From NCBI GenBank assembly GCA_964428795.1, contig CAYRZL010000005.1:1-64000 (forward strand): 64,000 nucleotides of DNA, in the 5' to 3' direction. The notes below the pieces were generated by a model, which did not search any database, was not told the origin of the DNA, and worked only from the letters and a program-made list of their open reading frames with translations. The translations under genes and the position numbers were made by a program. The DNA comes from CAYRZL01 sp964428795. GTDB lineage: Bacteria; Bacillota; Clostridia; Lachnospirales; Lachnospiraceae. Below are positions 7,862 through 17,623 of this stretch, piece after piece. How positions within the stretch are numbered: the stretch's first letter is position 1; every line of letters begins with the position of its first letter.

Positions 7862-8911
7862 ATGAAAACAGCAAAGATGAAATATAAATTTTTAGCTGGA
7901 TTTCTGGCATTTGCGCTTGCCCTCATTCTGGGGGCAGGCTTTCCTGCCATTCCAGCCTATGCAGCCAGCGGAAATGTCTACACCTGTACCATCACTCCCT
8001 GTTACAGACATCCGGTTACAGGAGAGATCGAAGATTCCGGAGGGGAATCCTCCTATGCCACCGGACAGGGTATGGTAGAGGGAGCTATTTACACATCAGG
8101 TATTATGGAAGTGACAGAAGATGGTAACTATTATCTTACCATCCGCATGAGTCTTATAGATTATACCTCCGGTCACAGCTTCTGGGTTCAGAATGTGGGA
8201 GATTCCGGCTGGAGTACTCCGGCTGTGGGAATTACAGCAAATGGTACAGATTCCAACGGTACGACAGCGGATATATGTATTCAGGTACCAAGTGAAAACT
8301 GCGTAGTCAGAGGTTCTATGTATGTAGAGCCAATGGAAAGAGATGTTATTTTTTATCTGTACCCCAGTGATTATTCTGAGGGAAACAGTACAGATATGGT
8401 TTCCACTATGATCACCACAGGTACAGACACTCAATCCTCAGACAGTACCCAGACTGCTTCTGGGGGAAGTTCTGAAGCTTCACAGTCAGCAGCAAGTTTA
8501 TTGAGTACCGGATCAGACTTGCTGCAAAGCAGTGATTCCTCAGAAAACGAATCAGATTCAGATACACAGGAAACCCAAAACAGTGAGACGGATGACACTT
8601 CCGAAGAGTCAGAAGAAGCTTCAGCTCTGCAAAGCAGCATTACGAAACCTGCTACAGTTGACACCACTCAAAGCACAGAGGATAAGGATACTGACTTGAA
8701 TAGTGCCAGAGGACTAAGTTTATCTACCGAGGGCGAAAGTGATGCAGCAGAGAATGAACGCACATCTGCAAATTCCATAGGACAGCAGATATTTGTTCTG
8801 GTTATCTCCATTACCATAGCAGGATTGATCCTGTTAGCTGTCGGTGCGGTAATCGTATACTATTTCCGCAAAAACTGGTACCGTTGGGGTGGTGGTGAAG
8901 ACGATGAATAA
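7862..8911 (+). CDS. shp: Shp-like cell-surface heme-binding protein
   Basis: 349 residues: signal peptide (about 1-35, ending AYA-AS), a beta domain at about 37-170, a Ser/Thr/Glu-rich spacer at about 180-300, one membrane helix near 307-333 and a short charged tail. The domain has the look of the streptococcal Shp heme-binding domain: Y-T-C-T-I-T-P-x-Y-x-H-P-V-T-G-x-I-E-D-S-G-G, G-Q-G-M-V-E-G and L-x-D-Y-x-S. Shp holds heme with two Met; candidates here are Met71 and Met153 or Met158. Shp passes heme from the outer receptor to the HtsA/IsdE lipoprotein, which fits the gene order. GGAAGG precedes the ATG. Confidence 0.8.
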   Translation: MKTAKMKYKFLAGFLAFALALILGAGFPAIPAYAASGNVYTCTITPCYRHPVTGEIEDSGGESSYATGQGMVEGAIYTSGIMEVTEDGNYYLTIRMSLIDYTSGHSFWVQNVGDSGWSTPAVGITANGTDSNGTTADICIQVPSENCVVRGSMYVEPMERDVIFYLYPSDYSEGNSTDMVSTMITTGTDTQSSDSTQTASGGSSEASQSAASLLSTGSDLLQSSDSSENESDSDTQETQNSETDDTSEESEEASALQSSITKPATVDTTQSTEDKDTDLNSARGLSLSTEGESDAAENERTSANSIGQQIFVLVISITIAGLILLAVGAVIVYYFRKNWYRWGGGEDDE

Positions 8912-10031
8912 AAGAATAAAAGACAAGCTGAAAAAAGCAGGGAAAACACTTGTTACGACAGGCGTTCTTTGCAGCACTTCACTGACGCTGCTCGGATGTG
9001 TGGATCAAACAGGCGGCAGTGCATCTTCCGATATATCAGCCGAAGTATCCGAAACAGATATGGAGGATGTGACAACGCTCCTTTCCATTGATGATCCGGT
9101 GGAAAAGGCAGCAGTGGAAACAGCAAAGAAAAAAGTGGCTTCCATGGGAAGTGATATCAGAATTATTGCCACATCTCCGGCAACCGCAGATATTTGCGAC
9201 AGGTTGGATCTGGATCTGGTAGGCATATGCAGCACCACAACCTCCACAATTCCGGACCGTTATCAGGATTTGCCTGCGGTAGGAACTGCTATGAGCCCGG
9301 ATATGGAAATTGTCTCTTCCCTGAATCCGGACTGGATTTTAAGTCCTTCTTCTTTGCAGTCTGATCTTCAGCCAAAATATGAGGCAATCGACACAGACTG
9401 GGCATTTTTAAATCTGCGCAGTGTACCAGGTATGTACCGTTCCATTCAGGAGTTGGGAGAGATTTTTGACCGACAGGAAGAGGCGCAGGCTCTGGTAGAC
9501 GAATTTACAGAATTTTACAATGAATACAAGGAAAAGAATGCAGATAAGGAAAGTCCGACTGTTTTGGTTTTGATGGGACTTCCAGGTTCTTATATCATAG
9601 CAACAGAAAAGTCCTATGTGGGAAGTCTTATAGAACTGGCAGGAGGAGAGAATGTCTATGCCGGGACAGATCAGGAATTTCTCACGGTAAACACGGAGGA
9701 TATGAAAACAAAAGAACCGGATATCATTCTGTGCGCTTCCCACGCCCTTCCGGATCAGGTCATGGAAATGTTCAAAGAAGATTTTGCCACAAACGATATC
9801 TGGAAACATTTTGACGCAGTACAAAATGACAAAGTATATTATCTGACATATGAGCTTTTTGGCATGAGTGCCACGTTCCGTTATCCCGAGGCGCTGGAGG
9901 AACTGCAGCCGATCCTTTATCCGGAGAGTGAGGAGGACGAGGCAAAAGCAAAGGAAAACAGTGACAACGCGAAACAGCAGGCGGAGGATTCGGATGCCAC
10001 GGCGATATATGAGGAAGTAACCGGTGAATAA
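8904..10031 (+). CDS. isdE: Heme ABC transporter substrate-binding lipoprotein, IsdE/HtsA type
   Basis: 375 residues from ATG 8904, overlapping the end of the previous gene by 8 nt; a GTG at 8889 is also in frame. Lipobox L-L-G-C with the lipidated Cys at 32. Residues about 84-345 form a class III periplasmic-binding-protein fold. Met130 (GTAM) and His280 (CASH) are 150 residues apart, nearly the same as the Met78/His229 heme ligands of staphylococcal IsdE, which supports heme as cargo. An acidic, low-complexity tail follows. Takes heme from the Shp-like protein and delivers it to the FecCD permease. Confidence 0.85.
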   Translation: MNKRIKDKLKKAGKTLVTTGVLCSTSLTLLGCVDQTGGSASSDISAEVSETDMEDVTTLLSIDDPVEKAAVETAKKKVASMGSDIRIIATSPATADICDRLDLDLVGICSTTTSTIPDRYQDLPAVGTAMSPDMEIVSSLNPDWILSPSSLQSDLQPKYEAIDTDWAFLNLRSVPGMYRSIQELGEIFDRQEEAQALVDEFTEFYNEYKEKNADKESPTVLVLMGLPGSYIIATEKSYVGSLIELAGGENVYAGTDQEFLTVNTEDMKTKEPDIILCASHALPDQVMEMFKEDFATNDIWKHFDAVQNDKVYYLTYELFGMSATFRYPEALEELQPILYPESEEDEAKAKENSDNAKQQAEDSDATAIYEEVTGE

Positions 10032-10046
10032 AGGGAGGAAAAAGAC

Positions 10047-11078
10047 ATGAACGAACAGGAGTTATGTCAGCAGGACAGTATGAGAAAAAAGAAAAAAACC
10101 GCCAGAGCGGCCATATCCTTTGCTGTTATGGCAGTATTACTCATTGTCCTGTTTTTTGCTGCGGTAAACATCGGCAGTCTGAAAGTGAGTTTTCCGGAAC
10201 TCCTGAAAGGCTTGTTTGTAGAATATAACGATAACGTGGCAACCATATATGATCTGCGTTTTCCGCGTATTTTTATCTCTATACTGGCAGGTGCGGCAGT
10301 CGCTGTCTCCGGTGTATTATTTCAGGCAGTACTGAAAAATCCTCTGGCAGACCCTGGAATCATTGGTATTTCAAGCGGCGCCAGCTTTTTTGCAGTCATA
10401 ATCACTGCAGTTGCCCCGACACTATTTTTCTTCACACCACTGTTTGCTTTTCTCGGCGGTGTGTTTGCTTTCTTTCTGGTGTACAGTCTGTCCTGGAAAG
10501 GAGGACTAAGCCCTCTTCGGATCATTCTTGTAGGCGTGGCAGTCAATGCCATGTTTACCGGATTATCCAGTGCATTAAACTCCATGAACGGAGGTAATAT
10601 GTCCGGCGTGGCAGCTATTGTAAACGGAAATATCACCATGAAAACATGGGATGATGTACATACTTTGGTTCCCTATGTAATCGTTGGTCTGGTACTTGCC
10701 ATCGCATTCTGCAATACATGCAATTTATTATCATTGGAGGATAAGACAGCCAGAAGTCTTGGAGTAAATGTCAATACGATGCGCATCATAATTTCTCTGA
10801 TCGCAGTTCTTCTGGCAAGTATCTCCACAGCAGTGGCAGGCTCCATCAGCTTTCTCGGTCTGATCGTGCCCCATATCGGAAGGATTCTGGTTGGAAGTGA
10901 TCATAAGGTTCTGATTCCTTTTTCCATGCTGCTCGGAGCATTTACATTTTTGCTTGCAGACACCATCGGAAGAACGATCGCATCTCCTTATGAAGTTTCT
11001 GCTTCTATCATTATGAGTGTGGTAGGCGGTCCTTTCTTTATCATACTGTTAAGGAGGTCAAAAAAATATGCAAACTGA
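10047..11078 (+). CDS. Heme ABC transporter permease, FecCD family (IsdF/HtsB type)
   Basis: 343 residues with about ten hydrophobic segments and typical FecCD lines: LRFPRI near residue 70, G-A-A-V-A-V-S-G-V-x-F-Q, N-P-L-A-D-P-x-I-I-G-I-S-S-G-A, and S-I-S-F-L-G-L-I-V-P-H-I-G-R near the C-terminus. It forms the membrane channel of a BtuCD-like type II importer, here for heme given its neighbours. Good ribosome site GGGAGG; its end overlaps the ATPase gene by 11 nt, as is usual for obligate partners. Confidence 0.88.
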   Translation: MNEQELCQQDSMRKKKKTARAAISFAVMAVLLIVLFFAAVNIGSLKVSFPELLKGLFVEYNDNVATIYDLRFPRIFISILAGAAVAVSGVLFQAVLKNPLADPGIIGISSGASFFAVIITAVAPTLFFFTPLFAFLGGVFAFFLVYSLSWKGGLSPLRIILVGVAVNAMFTGLSSALNSMNGGNMSGVAAIVNGNITMKTWDDVHTLVPYVIVGLVLAIAFCNTCNLLSLEDKTARSLGVNVNTMRIIISLIAVLLASISTAVAGSISFLGLIVPHIGRILVGSDHKVLIPFSMLLGAFTFLLADTIGRTIASPYEVSASIIMSVVGGPFFIILLRRSKKYAN

Positions 11079-11856
11079 TGCAAGTAAAAAGCCTGCTATG
11101 GAAGTGCGGGGACTCTCCTTTTCTTACGGTAAAAATAAAGTGCTGAAAGATGTATCCATAAAAATTGAGGAGGGAAAGATTACCACAATTATGGGGGCAA
11201 ACGGTTGCGGTAAATCCACGCTGTTTTCTCTGATGACCAAAAACCTGGATGCCAGAAAGGGGCAGATTTTTCTCAAAGGGAAAAACATTCGGAATTTAAA
11301 TCTGAAGGAATTTGCAAAGCAAGTATCCATCGTACAGCAGTATAATGCATCCAGCGATGATATCACAGTAGAAAGTCTGGTATCCTTTGGCCGCACTCCT
11401 CACCGGAAACCGATGCAGGCAAAAACACATGAGGATGAGCGGCTGGTAGAATGGGCGATGGAAGTGACCGGAATCATGGATTACCGGAACCGGGAAGTGA
11501 GCCGGCTTTCCGGCGGTCAGAGACAGCGTGTATGGATCGCCATGGCTCTGGCACAAAATACAAAAATTTTATTTTTAGATGAACCGACCACATACCTGGA
11601 TATCCGCTATCAGATCGAGATTCTGGAGCTGGTAAAACGGTTGAATAAAGTATTTGGCATCACTATTATTATGGTTCTTCATGACATCAATCAGGCAATC
11701 TGCTTTTCGGATCAGGTGATCGGTCTGAAAGACGGTAATGTAGCCTTTGCAGGAGAACCGGAGATTGTAATAGACAGATCCAGCATCAAAAATCTGTACG
11801 GTATTGAACTGGATGTAACACAGATTGAAGGTAAAAAGTTTGTGTTGACGGTTTAA
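11068..11856 (+). CDS. Heme ABC transporter ATP-binding protein, FecE/HtsC type
   Basis: 262 residues. Walker A GANGCGKST (43-51), signature LSGGQRQR (147-154), Walker B ILFLDEP (167-173) and the switch His in VLHD. Typical of iron-complex importers (FepC/FecE). AAGGAGG at 11051-11057 gives a strong start. Powers uptake through the preceding permease. Confidence 0.88.
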   Translation: MQTDASKKPAMEVRGLSFSYGKNKVLKDVSIKIEEGKITTIMGANGCGKSTLFSLMTKNLDARKGQIFLKGKNIRNLNLKEFAKQVSIVQQYNASSDDITVESLVSFGRTPHRKPMQAKTHEDERLVEWAMEVTGIMDYRNREVSRLSGGQRQRVWIAMALAQNTKILFLDEPTTYLDIRYQIEILELVKRLNKVFGITIIMVLHDINQAICFSDQVIGLKDGNVAFAGEPEIVIDRSSIKNLYGIELDVTQIEGKKFVLTV

Positions 11857-11868
11857 GAAAGGGATAAT

Positions 11869-12318
11869 ATGGAAAAGAAAAAACCACTGAAATTTTTATG
11901 GATTGCACTTGGCATCCTGTGTCTGGCGCTTGGAACCATAGGTGTCGTATTGCCGATCCTGCCGACAGTCCCATTTTATTTGGCTACACTATTCTGTTTT
12001 GCGCAGGGCTCTGAAAAGCTCCATACATGGTTTATCGGCACAAAATTATATAAAAAGCATCTGGAGAGCTTTGTGCAAAAACGGGCAATGACCATAAAGA
12101 CAAAGCTTTCTATCGTATGTACTGTGACAATAGTCATGGCAATCGGATTTATTCTGATGAAGCATGTACCCATCGGCAGAATATGTATTGCCATTGTATG
12201 GGTGTGTCATTTACTGTATTTCTTTCTGCGGGTAAAGACCCTTCGTCCGGGAGAAACCGAGACGCCTGCGGAAGAGACAGAAAACACTATTGTGGAAATG
12301 AAAGGGAGTAACACATGA
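11869..12318 (+). CDS. DUF454 / YbaN-family small membrane protein
   Basis: 149 residues with four hydrophobic stretches. The line L-G-x-I-G-V-V-L-P-I-L-P-T-V-P-F-x-L is diagnostic of the DUF454 (YbaN) family, whose function is unknown. Sits between the heme importer and the fused ABC transporters and overlaps the next start by 4 nt, so it belongs to this operon; a link to heme handling is inference from position. The polar C-terminus (about 121-149) is unremarkable. Confidence 0.75.
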   Translation: MEKKKPLKFLWIALGILCLALGTIGVVLPILPTVPFYLATLFCFAQGSEKLHTWFIGTKLYKKHLESFVQKRAMTIKTKLSIVCTVTIVMAIGFILMKHVPIGRICIAIVWVCHLLYFFLRVKTLRPGETETPAEETENTIVEMKGSNT

Positions 12319-14090
12319 TTAAGACAAGGCTGGTGAGGCTCCTGGCTCATGCAAAAAAATATATCGTATTTCAGGTAATCTGGCAGTGGCTGTCACTGAT
12401 ATGCCAGGTCATCATGATTTACGCTGCGTCTATGCTTTTAGAACGCATTTTGTTTGGAGACATCACGATTTCCGGACTCATACAGTGCGTGCTGATGGTA
12501 GTGATTGCTATTCTTTTGCGCTTCCTGTTTGATCGGAAAGCTACCTATACATCTTACAAAGCGAGTGTGGATGTAAAACGAATTTTGAGAGAACACATTT
12601 ACAGGAAGCTTCTGCGTCTGGGAGCCTCCTATCGGGAAAAGGTATCTACCTCGGAGGTAGTGCAGGTAAGCGGAGAAGGTGTGGAACAGCTTGAAACCTA
12701 TTTCGGCAGATATCTGCCTCAGTTGTTTTACAGTATGCTGGCTCCGGTGACATTGTTTATCATTCTTTCTTTCGTGGATTGGAAAGCCAGTCTGGTGCTT
12801 TTGATTTGTGTACCGCTCATTCCCGTTTCCATTGTAGCAGTACAGAAGTTTGCAAAAAAACTGCTAAATAAATACTGGGGTATTTATACGGAGCTTGGCG
12901 ACAGCTTCCTTGAAAATCTGCAGGGCTTGACTACACTTAAGATCTATCAGTCAGATGAAAAGAAATCGAAAGAAATGGATGAGGAATCCCAGCGTTTTCG
13001 CAGAATCACCATGAAGGTGCTGACAATGCAGTTAAATTCCACCAGCGTCATGGATATCATTGCATATGGGGGCGCTGCGATTGGAATCATCGTCACCTTA
13101 AAAGAATTTGCAGCCGGACATGTAGGATTTGGCGGTGCATTGATGATTATTTTGCTAGCATCCGAATTTTTTATTCCCCTGCGTCTCCTTGGCTCCTTTT
13201 TCCATATTGCAATGAATGGTATGGCGGCAAGTGATAAAATATTTGCACTTCTGGATCTGCCGGAACCGGAAAAAAGGGAGGGGCGCATCACATCCTCCTC
13301 TGTGGAAATGAGTGTGAAGGATGTCTGTTTTTCGTATGATGCAGAGCGGGAAATTTTAAGAGGGGTATCCATGGAATTTCCGGCAGGAAGCTTTACCTCT
13401 CTGGTTGGAACCTCCGGCTGCGGAAAGAGTACGATTGCAGGAATCCTGATGGGAAAAAACCGGGGTTATCAAGGCAGCATACTTATCGATGGCTGTGAGG
13501 CATCCGAAATTTCGGAGGAGAGCCTTATGGCACATATGACGCTGGTAACTCATAACAGTTATCTGTTTAAGGGAACAGTAGAAGAAAATCTGCGTCTCGG
13601 CAAGGCAGATGCCACCAGAAAGGAGATGGAAGCAGCCCTGGAAAAAGTAAATCTGCTGGGCTTTTTAAGAGAGCAGCAGGGGCTTGATACAAGGCTTCAG
13701 GAAAAAGGCGGTAATCTTTCCGGCGGTCAGTGTCAGAGACTTGCCATAGCAAGGGCATTGCTTCATGATTCGGAAGTGTATATATTCGATGAAGCTACTT
13801 CAAACATTGATATGGAAAGCGAAGAACTGATCATGAAGGTCATTCATGAGCTGGCAAAGACAAAGACTGTCGTTCTGATTTCTCACAGACTTGCAAACGT
13901 GGTGGCTTCTGACCGAATTTATATGCTGGAAAATGGTTCTGTAGCACAATCGGGCACTCATCAGGAATTGATGCAGGCAGGGGGCGCATATAGAGCATTG
14001 TATCAATATCAAAGAGAATTGGAACAATATGCAAATGCTTCCGAAAAGAAAAACACGAAAGCAGAAGAAGGACTGGAGGTGATGGCATGA
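12315..14090 (+). CDS. ABC transporter, fused permease/ATPase half (subunit 1 of a heterodimer)
   Basis: 591 residues: six membrane segments at about 20-300, then a nucleotide-binding domain with Walker A GTSGCGKST, signature NLSGGQCQR, Walker B VYIFDEATS and switch LISHR. Similar in build to CydD/CydC-type and exporter-type half transporters. Overlaps both neighbours by 4 nt; the next gene is an independent half, so the two most likely work as a heterodimer. In a heme operon it may move heme or a related tetrapyrrole out of the cell, or act as a second importer; direction is not shown by the sequence. Confidence 0.78.
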   Translation: MIKTRLVRLLAHAKKYIVFQVIWQWLSLICQVIMIYAASMLLERILFGDITISGLIQCVLMVVIAILLRFLFDRKATYTSYKASVDVKRILREHIYRKLLRLGASYREKVSTSEVVQVSGEGVEQLETYFGRYLPQLFYSMLAPVTLFIILSFVDWKASLVLLICVPLIPVSIVAVQKFAKKLLNKYWGIYTELGDSFLENLQGLTTLKIYQSDEKKSKEMDEESQRFRRITMKVLTMQLNSTSVMDIIAYGGAAIGIIVTLKEFAAGHVGFGGALMIILLASEFFIPLRLLGSFFHIAMNGMAASDKIFALLDLPEPEKREGRITSSSVEMSVKDVCFSYDAEREILRGVSMEFPAGSFTSLVGTSGCGKSTIAGILMGKNRGYQGSILIDGCEASEISEESLMAHMTLVTHNSYLFKGTVEENLRLGKADATRKEMEAALEKVNLLGFLREQQGLDTRLQEKGGNLSGGQCQRLAIARALLHDSEVYIFDEATSNIDMESEELIMKVIHELAKTKTVVLISHRLANVVASDRIYMLENGSVAQSGTHQELMQAGGAYRALYQYQRELEQYANASEKKNTKAEEGLEVMA

Positions 14091-15805
14091 CACAGAGTCA
14101 GGAAACAAAGAACAGACGGACGGGTGTTCAGATCATGCGTCAGCTTATCGGGCTGGTACGTCCTTTACTTCCGGTTATGCTGATAGCCATAGCATTGGGC
14201 GTGCTTGGATACTTATGTGCCATTTTCCTTACAATACTTGCCGGATACGGGTTGATTCATGCCATTCTTGTTATGATCGGGGCAGAGCTTTCAGCAGAAA
14301 GCGGCAGTATGTTTCTGATAATGAAACCGGCAAGCATGTTTCTTATACTGATACTTCTTGCAGTATTGCGGGGAATCCTGCATTATGGGGAACAATACTG
14401 TAATCACTTTATTGCCTTTAAGCTGCTTGCCATTATTCGTCACAAGGTATTCGCAGTTCTCAGGAAGCTATGTCCTGCAAAGCTGGAAGGAAGGGATAAG
14501 GGAAATCTGATCTCCCTTATCACATCAGATATTGAATTGCTGGAGGTCTTTTATGCTCACACCATATCTCCGATAGCGATAGCAATCGCCACTTCACTGA
14601 TCATGGTATTGTTTATCGGTCATTGCTCTTTCCTTGCAGGACTTTTGGCATTGGCGGGTTACCTGATCGTAGGCGCAGTGATTCCGGTTATAAACGGAAA
14701 AAGAGGTGCCGCAAAGGGCATGGAATTTCGTAACTCTTTTGGTGACCTGAATAGTTTTATCTTAGATTCCCTTCGGGGGCTGGATGAAACCATTCAGTAC
14801 GGAGACGGTCAGAAACACCTGGAAAAAATAGAGACCCGTTCCAATGATCTTGGATATTTGCAAAAAGATCTGAACCGTCTGGAAGCATCCCAGAAATCCA
14901 TCACAAATGTGATGATTCTGGCGTTTTCCTTTGGAATGCTCTTTTTGATGACGGGACTATATTTGTCCGGGAGTGTAGATTTTGAGGCATTATTGATCTC
15001 AACCATCGCAATGATGGGCTCCTTTGGTCCGGTGGTCGCACTGTCCAGTCTTTCCAACAATCTGAATCAGACGCTGGCAAGCGGGGAGCGCGTTCTGTCT
15101 CTGCTGGAAGAAGAACCGCAGGTGGAGGAAGTAAGCGGGGCAGAGGATATTTCCTTTACAGGAGCAAGTGCAGAGCATGTGGATTTCTCTTATGCAGAAG
15201 AGCAGATTTTAAAGAATTATTCGATCGAGATAGGGAAAAATCAGGTGGTTGGTATCCATGGGCAGAGCGGTTCCGGAAAGTCCACTCTGTTAAAACTGCT
15301 GATGAGGTTCTGGGATGTAAACCAGGGACAAATAGCTTTATCCGGTAAGAATGTAAAAGAGATCAACACCGGAAACCTTCGGGATATGGAATCTTATGTA
15401 ACACAGGAAACCTATCTGTTCCATGACTCGATCGCAAATAATATCGCTATGGGAAAAACAGATGCAGCCCGAGAGGAGATTATAGCGGCAGCAAAAAAAG
15501 CGTCCATTCATGATTTTATTATGTCATTGCCGGATGGCTATGATACAAAGGTTGGAGAGCTTGGAGATACGTTATCGGGCGGGGAAAAGCAGAGGATCGG
15601 TATTGCAAGAGCGTTTCTGCATGATGCTCCGTTTTTGCTTCTGGATGAGCCTACCAGCAATCTGGATTCCTTAAATGAGGGTATCATATTAAAATCATTG
15701 AAGGAGTCCTGTGATAAAAAAACGGTTGTATTAGTATCTCACAGACAATCCACCATGAATCTCGCAGACGTAGTATATGAGATGGATCACGGAAGAATAT
15801 CATAG
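14087..15805 (+). CDS. ABC transporter, fused permease/ATPase half (subunit 2 of a heterodimer)
   Basis: 572 residues: membrane domain at about 20-310 and ATPase with Walker A GQSGSGKST, signature TLSGGEKQR, Walker B FLLLDEPTS and switch LVSHR. Subunit 1 has Glu after the Walker B Asp (DEA) and so does this one (DEP), so both ATP sites may be active, unlike many degenerate heterodimers. GGAGGTGATGGC precedes the ATG. Last gene of the heme operon, followed by a strong terminator. Confidence 0.78.
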   Translation: MTQSQETKNRRTGVQIMRQLIGLVRPLLPVMLIAIALGVLGYLCAIFLTILAGYGLIHAILVMIGAELSAESGSMFLIMKPASMFLILILLAVLRGILHYGEQYCNHFIAFKLLAIIRHKVFAVLRKLCPAKLEGRDKGNLISLITSDIELLEVFYAHTISPIAIAIATSLIMVLFIGHCSFLAGLLALAGYLIVGAVIPVINGKRGAAKGMEFRNSFGDLNSFILDSLRGLDETIQYGDGQKHLEKIETRSNDLGYLQKDLNRLEASQKSITNVMILAFSFGMLFLMTGLYLSGSVDFEALLISTIAMMGSFGPVVALSSLSNNLNQTLASGERVLSLLEEEPQVEEVSGAEDISFTGASAEHVDFSYAEEQILKNYSIEIGKNQVVGIHGQSGSGKSTLLKLLMRFWDVNQGQIALSGKNVKEINTGNLRDMESYVTQETYLFHDSIANNIAMGKTDAAREEIIAAAKKASIHDFIMSLPDGYDTKVGELGDTLSGGEKQRIGIARAFLHDAPFLLLDEPTSNLDSLNEGIILKSLKESCDKKTVVLVSHRQSTMNLADVVYEMDHGRIS

Positions 15806-15844
15806 AAAAAATCTTGAACAAACAGAACGGAAATTACATCTGCA

Positions 15845-15884
15845 AACATGAAAAAACAGACCGCATGGTCTGTTTTTTCATGTT
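15845..15884. terminator. Bidirectional terminator between convergent operons
   Basis: A perfect 18-bp stem AACATGAAAAAACAGACC with loop gcat, giving T runs on both strands. It ends the heme operon on the plus strand and the antiporter operon on the minus strand; the last two codons of the latter lie in the stem. Confidence 0.9.
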
Positions 15885-17623
15885 AATCTGCGAATCACAA
15901 AATAGACGGTCAGTATAATAACAAGAACAAAAATGCCAATCATCCCATTTCCAATCTTACTGCGGTAGGCATCCCCATAGAAATGAGAATCATTCTGATT
16001 TCTGTTTACTGTATTTGGCTGCCGCCGGATGACCTTGTGAACCGGATCAAAGCTGAATCTCTGAATACTATGGTAGCATTTTCTGCCAATTCCTGCACAG
16101 AAGCGTTCTAAGGCGCATAAACCGGTGGAAATGCCCTTTAACGCAGTCCAGAAGGGTTTTCTTGCAAACCAGTCCGTATCCAGCGTAAGCATGGAGTGCG
16201 GCTCCATCTTGTTCAAATACATCATAAAAGGAATCAGAGCTGCGGGCAGCAGCTGCATATACTCCAACACATGTCCAACCGTGTATGGCTGATAATCCAT
16301 GGCATAAGGAAGCATCTGATAGAATAGTCCCGGACAGAGTCCCACGATCATACAACTGACAGCGCCGATCACCATAGCCACATACATATTTTTCGGAATT
16401 GGTTTTATTTCCAGATTTCTCTCTTTTCCGAAGAAAATAAAATATCCCATTTTAAACGGAATGGAGAGGGCAGTACCGATACTTCCAAGCATCATCAAAA
16501 GCTCAATCCAGTGATATCCTGCATGTTCTGCCGCCACCATGGACAAAGATTTACAGGTAAAGCCGCAGAAAAGCGGCACTCCCGCAATGGACAGCGCTGC
16601 GATAAAGAAGCAGATGCACAACAGCGGCATCCGTTTTGCCAGCCGCCCTAACTGATTGATCTTCTCTGTTCCGGTGGCATAAATAATAGCTCCTGCGCAC
16701 ATAAACAGCAGGGATTTGTATAATACATTTCCAAATGCAAGGGAAGAAGCGGCATTTAAGGAAAACTCAGTTCCGATTCCAACGTCGATCACCATAAACC
16801 CAAGCTGACTGATAATATGGTAGGAGAGCAGTCTCCTTATATTATTTTCGATCAGAGCAAAACATGCACCGTAAAGCATCATGATAATGCCCAGATAGAT
16901 CAGTATATTTGAGCCGGCAAATACACGAAGCATACAAAGAATCGTCAATTTCGTCGTAAAAGAACTCAAATATACGCTTCCGGTAGGAGGGGCTTCCGGA
17001 TAAGCATCCGGAACCCATGCATGAAGCGGTACAACAGCTCCATTTATGGCAAAACCCAGGAAAATAAACCAATATGCAATATCATGGTGTGTTCCGGTCA
17101 GAATCGTAATGGCCGAAGCTCCCGCATATACCTTCAAAAGCACGCCGAAAAGCAGCATACTTCCTCCTAAAATATGGATAAAAAGGTAATGCATACCGGC
17201 GGAATTTGCTCTTTTTGTATTGGCGCTCCAGATGATCAGCAACGAGGTGACCGCCATAAACTCCCAAAAAAACAGGAAGGTAAGCCAGTCCCCGGCAAGC
17301 GTCACACCGAGCGCACCTCCGGCATATGCCATGGAAGCAAATCTTTCTAATTTGTTGTCTCTATGGCAGGAGTAAATACCTCCAAGAAGAGCCATCAGAC
17401 TAAACACAAAAAGAAAGGCATAATTATCTTTTGTCAATTCAAGATAAATCAACGTATGGTTAAGTACCTCAATGGTGCAGGATGTTCCGATCGTAAGCTG
17501 CAGAGCCAGCAGGAAAGTGATCGCCGGACAGACGATCAACAGTACCTGTCTGATCCTTTTTGGAAACAGTGTTATAACAAGTCCTGCTAAAATCAGGAAA
17601 ATTCCGGGATGGAGATTAGTCAT
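15878..17623 (-). CDS. NuoL/M/N-like antiporter subunit, third large subunit of the Mrp/Mbh-type complex
   Basis: 581 residues from the ATG at 17623, behind GGGAGG; an upstream in-frame extension to 17689 overlaps the previous gene and lacks a ribosome site. About 14 membrane helices of the proton-conducting transporter family. Conserved Glu in F-F-W-E-F-M (helix 5) and Lys in S-F-T-T-K-L (helix 8) are present. The helix-7 Lys before P-x-H-x-W-x-P-D-A is Asn (A-I-N-G-A-V-V-P-L-H-A-W). A soluble tail (about 480-560) precedes a last helix. Likely part of the cation/proton pathway with the two subunits upstream. Confidence 0.8.
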   Translation of the reverse strand: MTNLHPGIFLILAGLVITLFPKRIRQVLLIVCPAITFLLALQLTIGTSCTIEVLNHTLIYLELTKDNYAFLFVFSLMALLGGIYSCHRDNKLERFASMAYAGGALGVTLAGDWLTFLFFWEFMAVTSLLIIWSANTKRANSAGMHYLFIHILGGSMLLFGVLLKVYAGASAITILTGTHHDIAYWFIFLGFAINGAVVPLHAWVPDAYPEAPPTGSVYLSSFTTKLTILCMLRVFAGSNILIYLGIIMMLYGACFALIENNIRRLLSYHIISQLGFMVIDVGIGTEFSLNAASSLAFGNVLYKSLLFMCAGAIIYATGTEKINQLGRLAKRMPLLCICFFIAALSIAGVPLFCGFTCKSLSMVAAEHAGYHWIELLMMLGSIGTALSIPFKMGYFIFFGKERNLEIKPIPKNMYVAMVIGAVSCMIVGLCPGLFYQMLPYAMDYQPYTVGHVLEYMQLLPAALIPFMMYLNKMEPHSMLTLDTDWFARKPFWTALKGISTGLCALERFCAGIGRKCYHSIQRFSFDPVHKVIRRQPNTVNRNQNDSHFYGDAYRSKIGNGMIGIFVLVIILTVYFVIRRLT

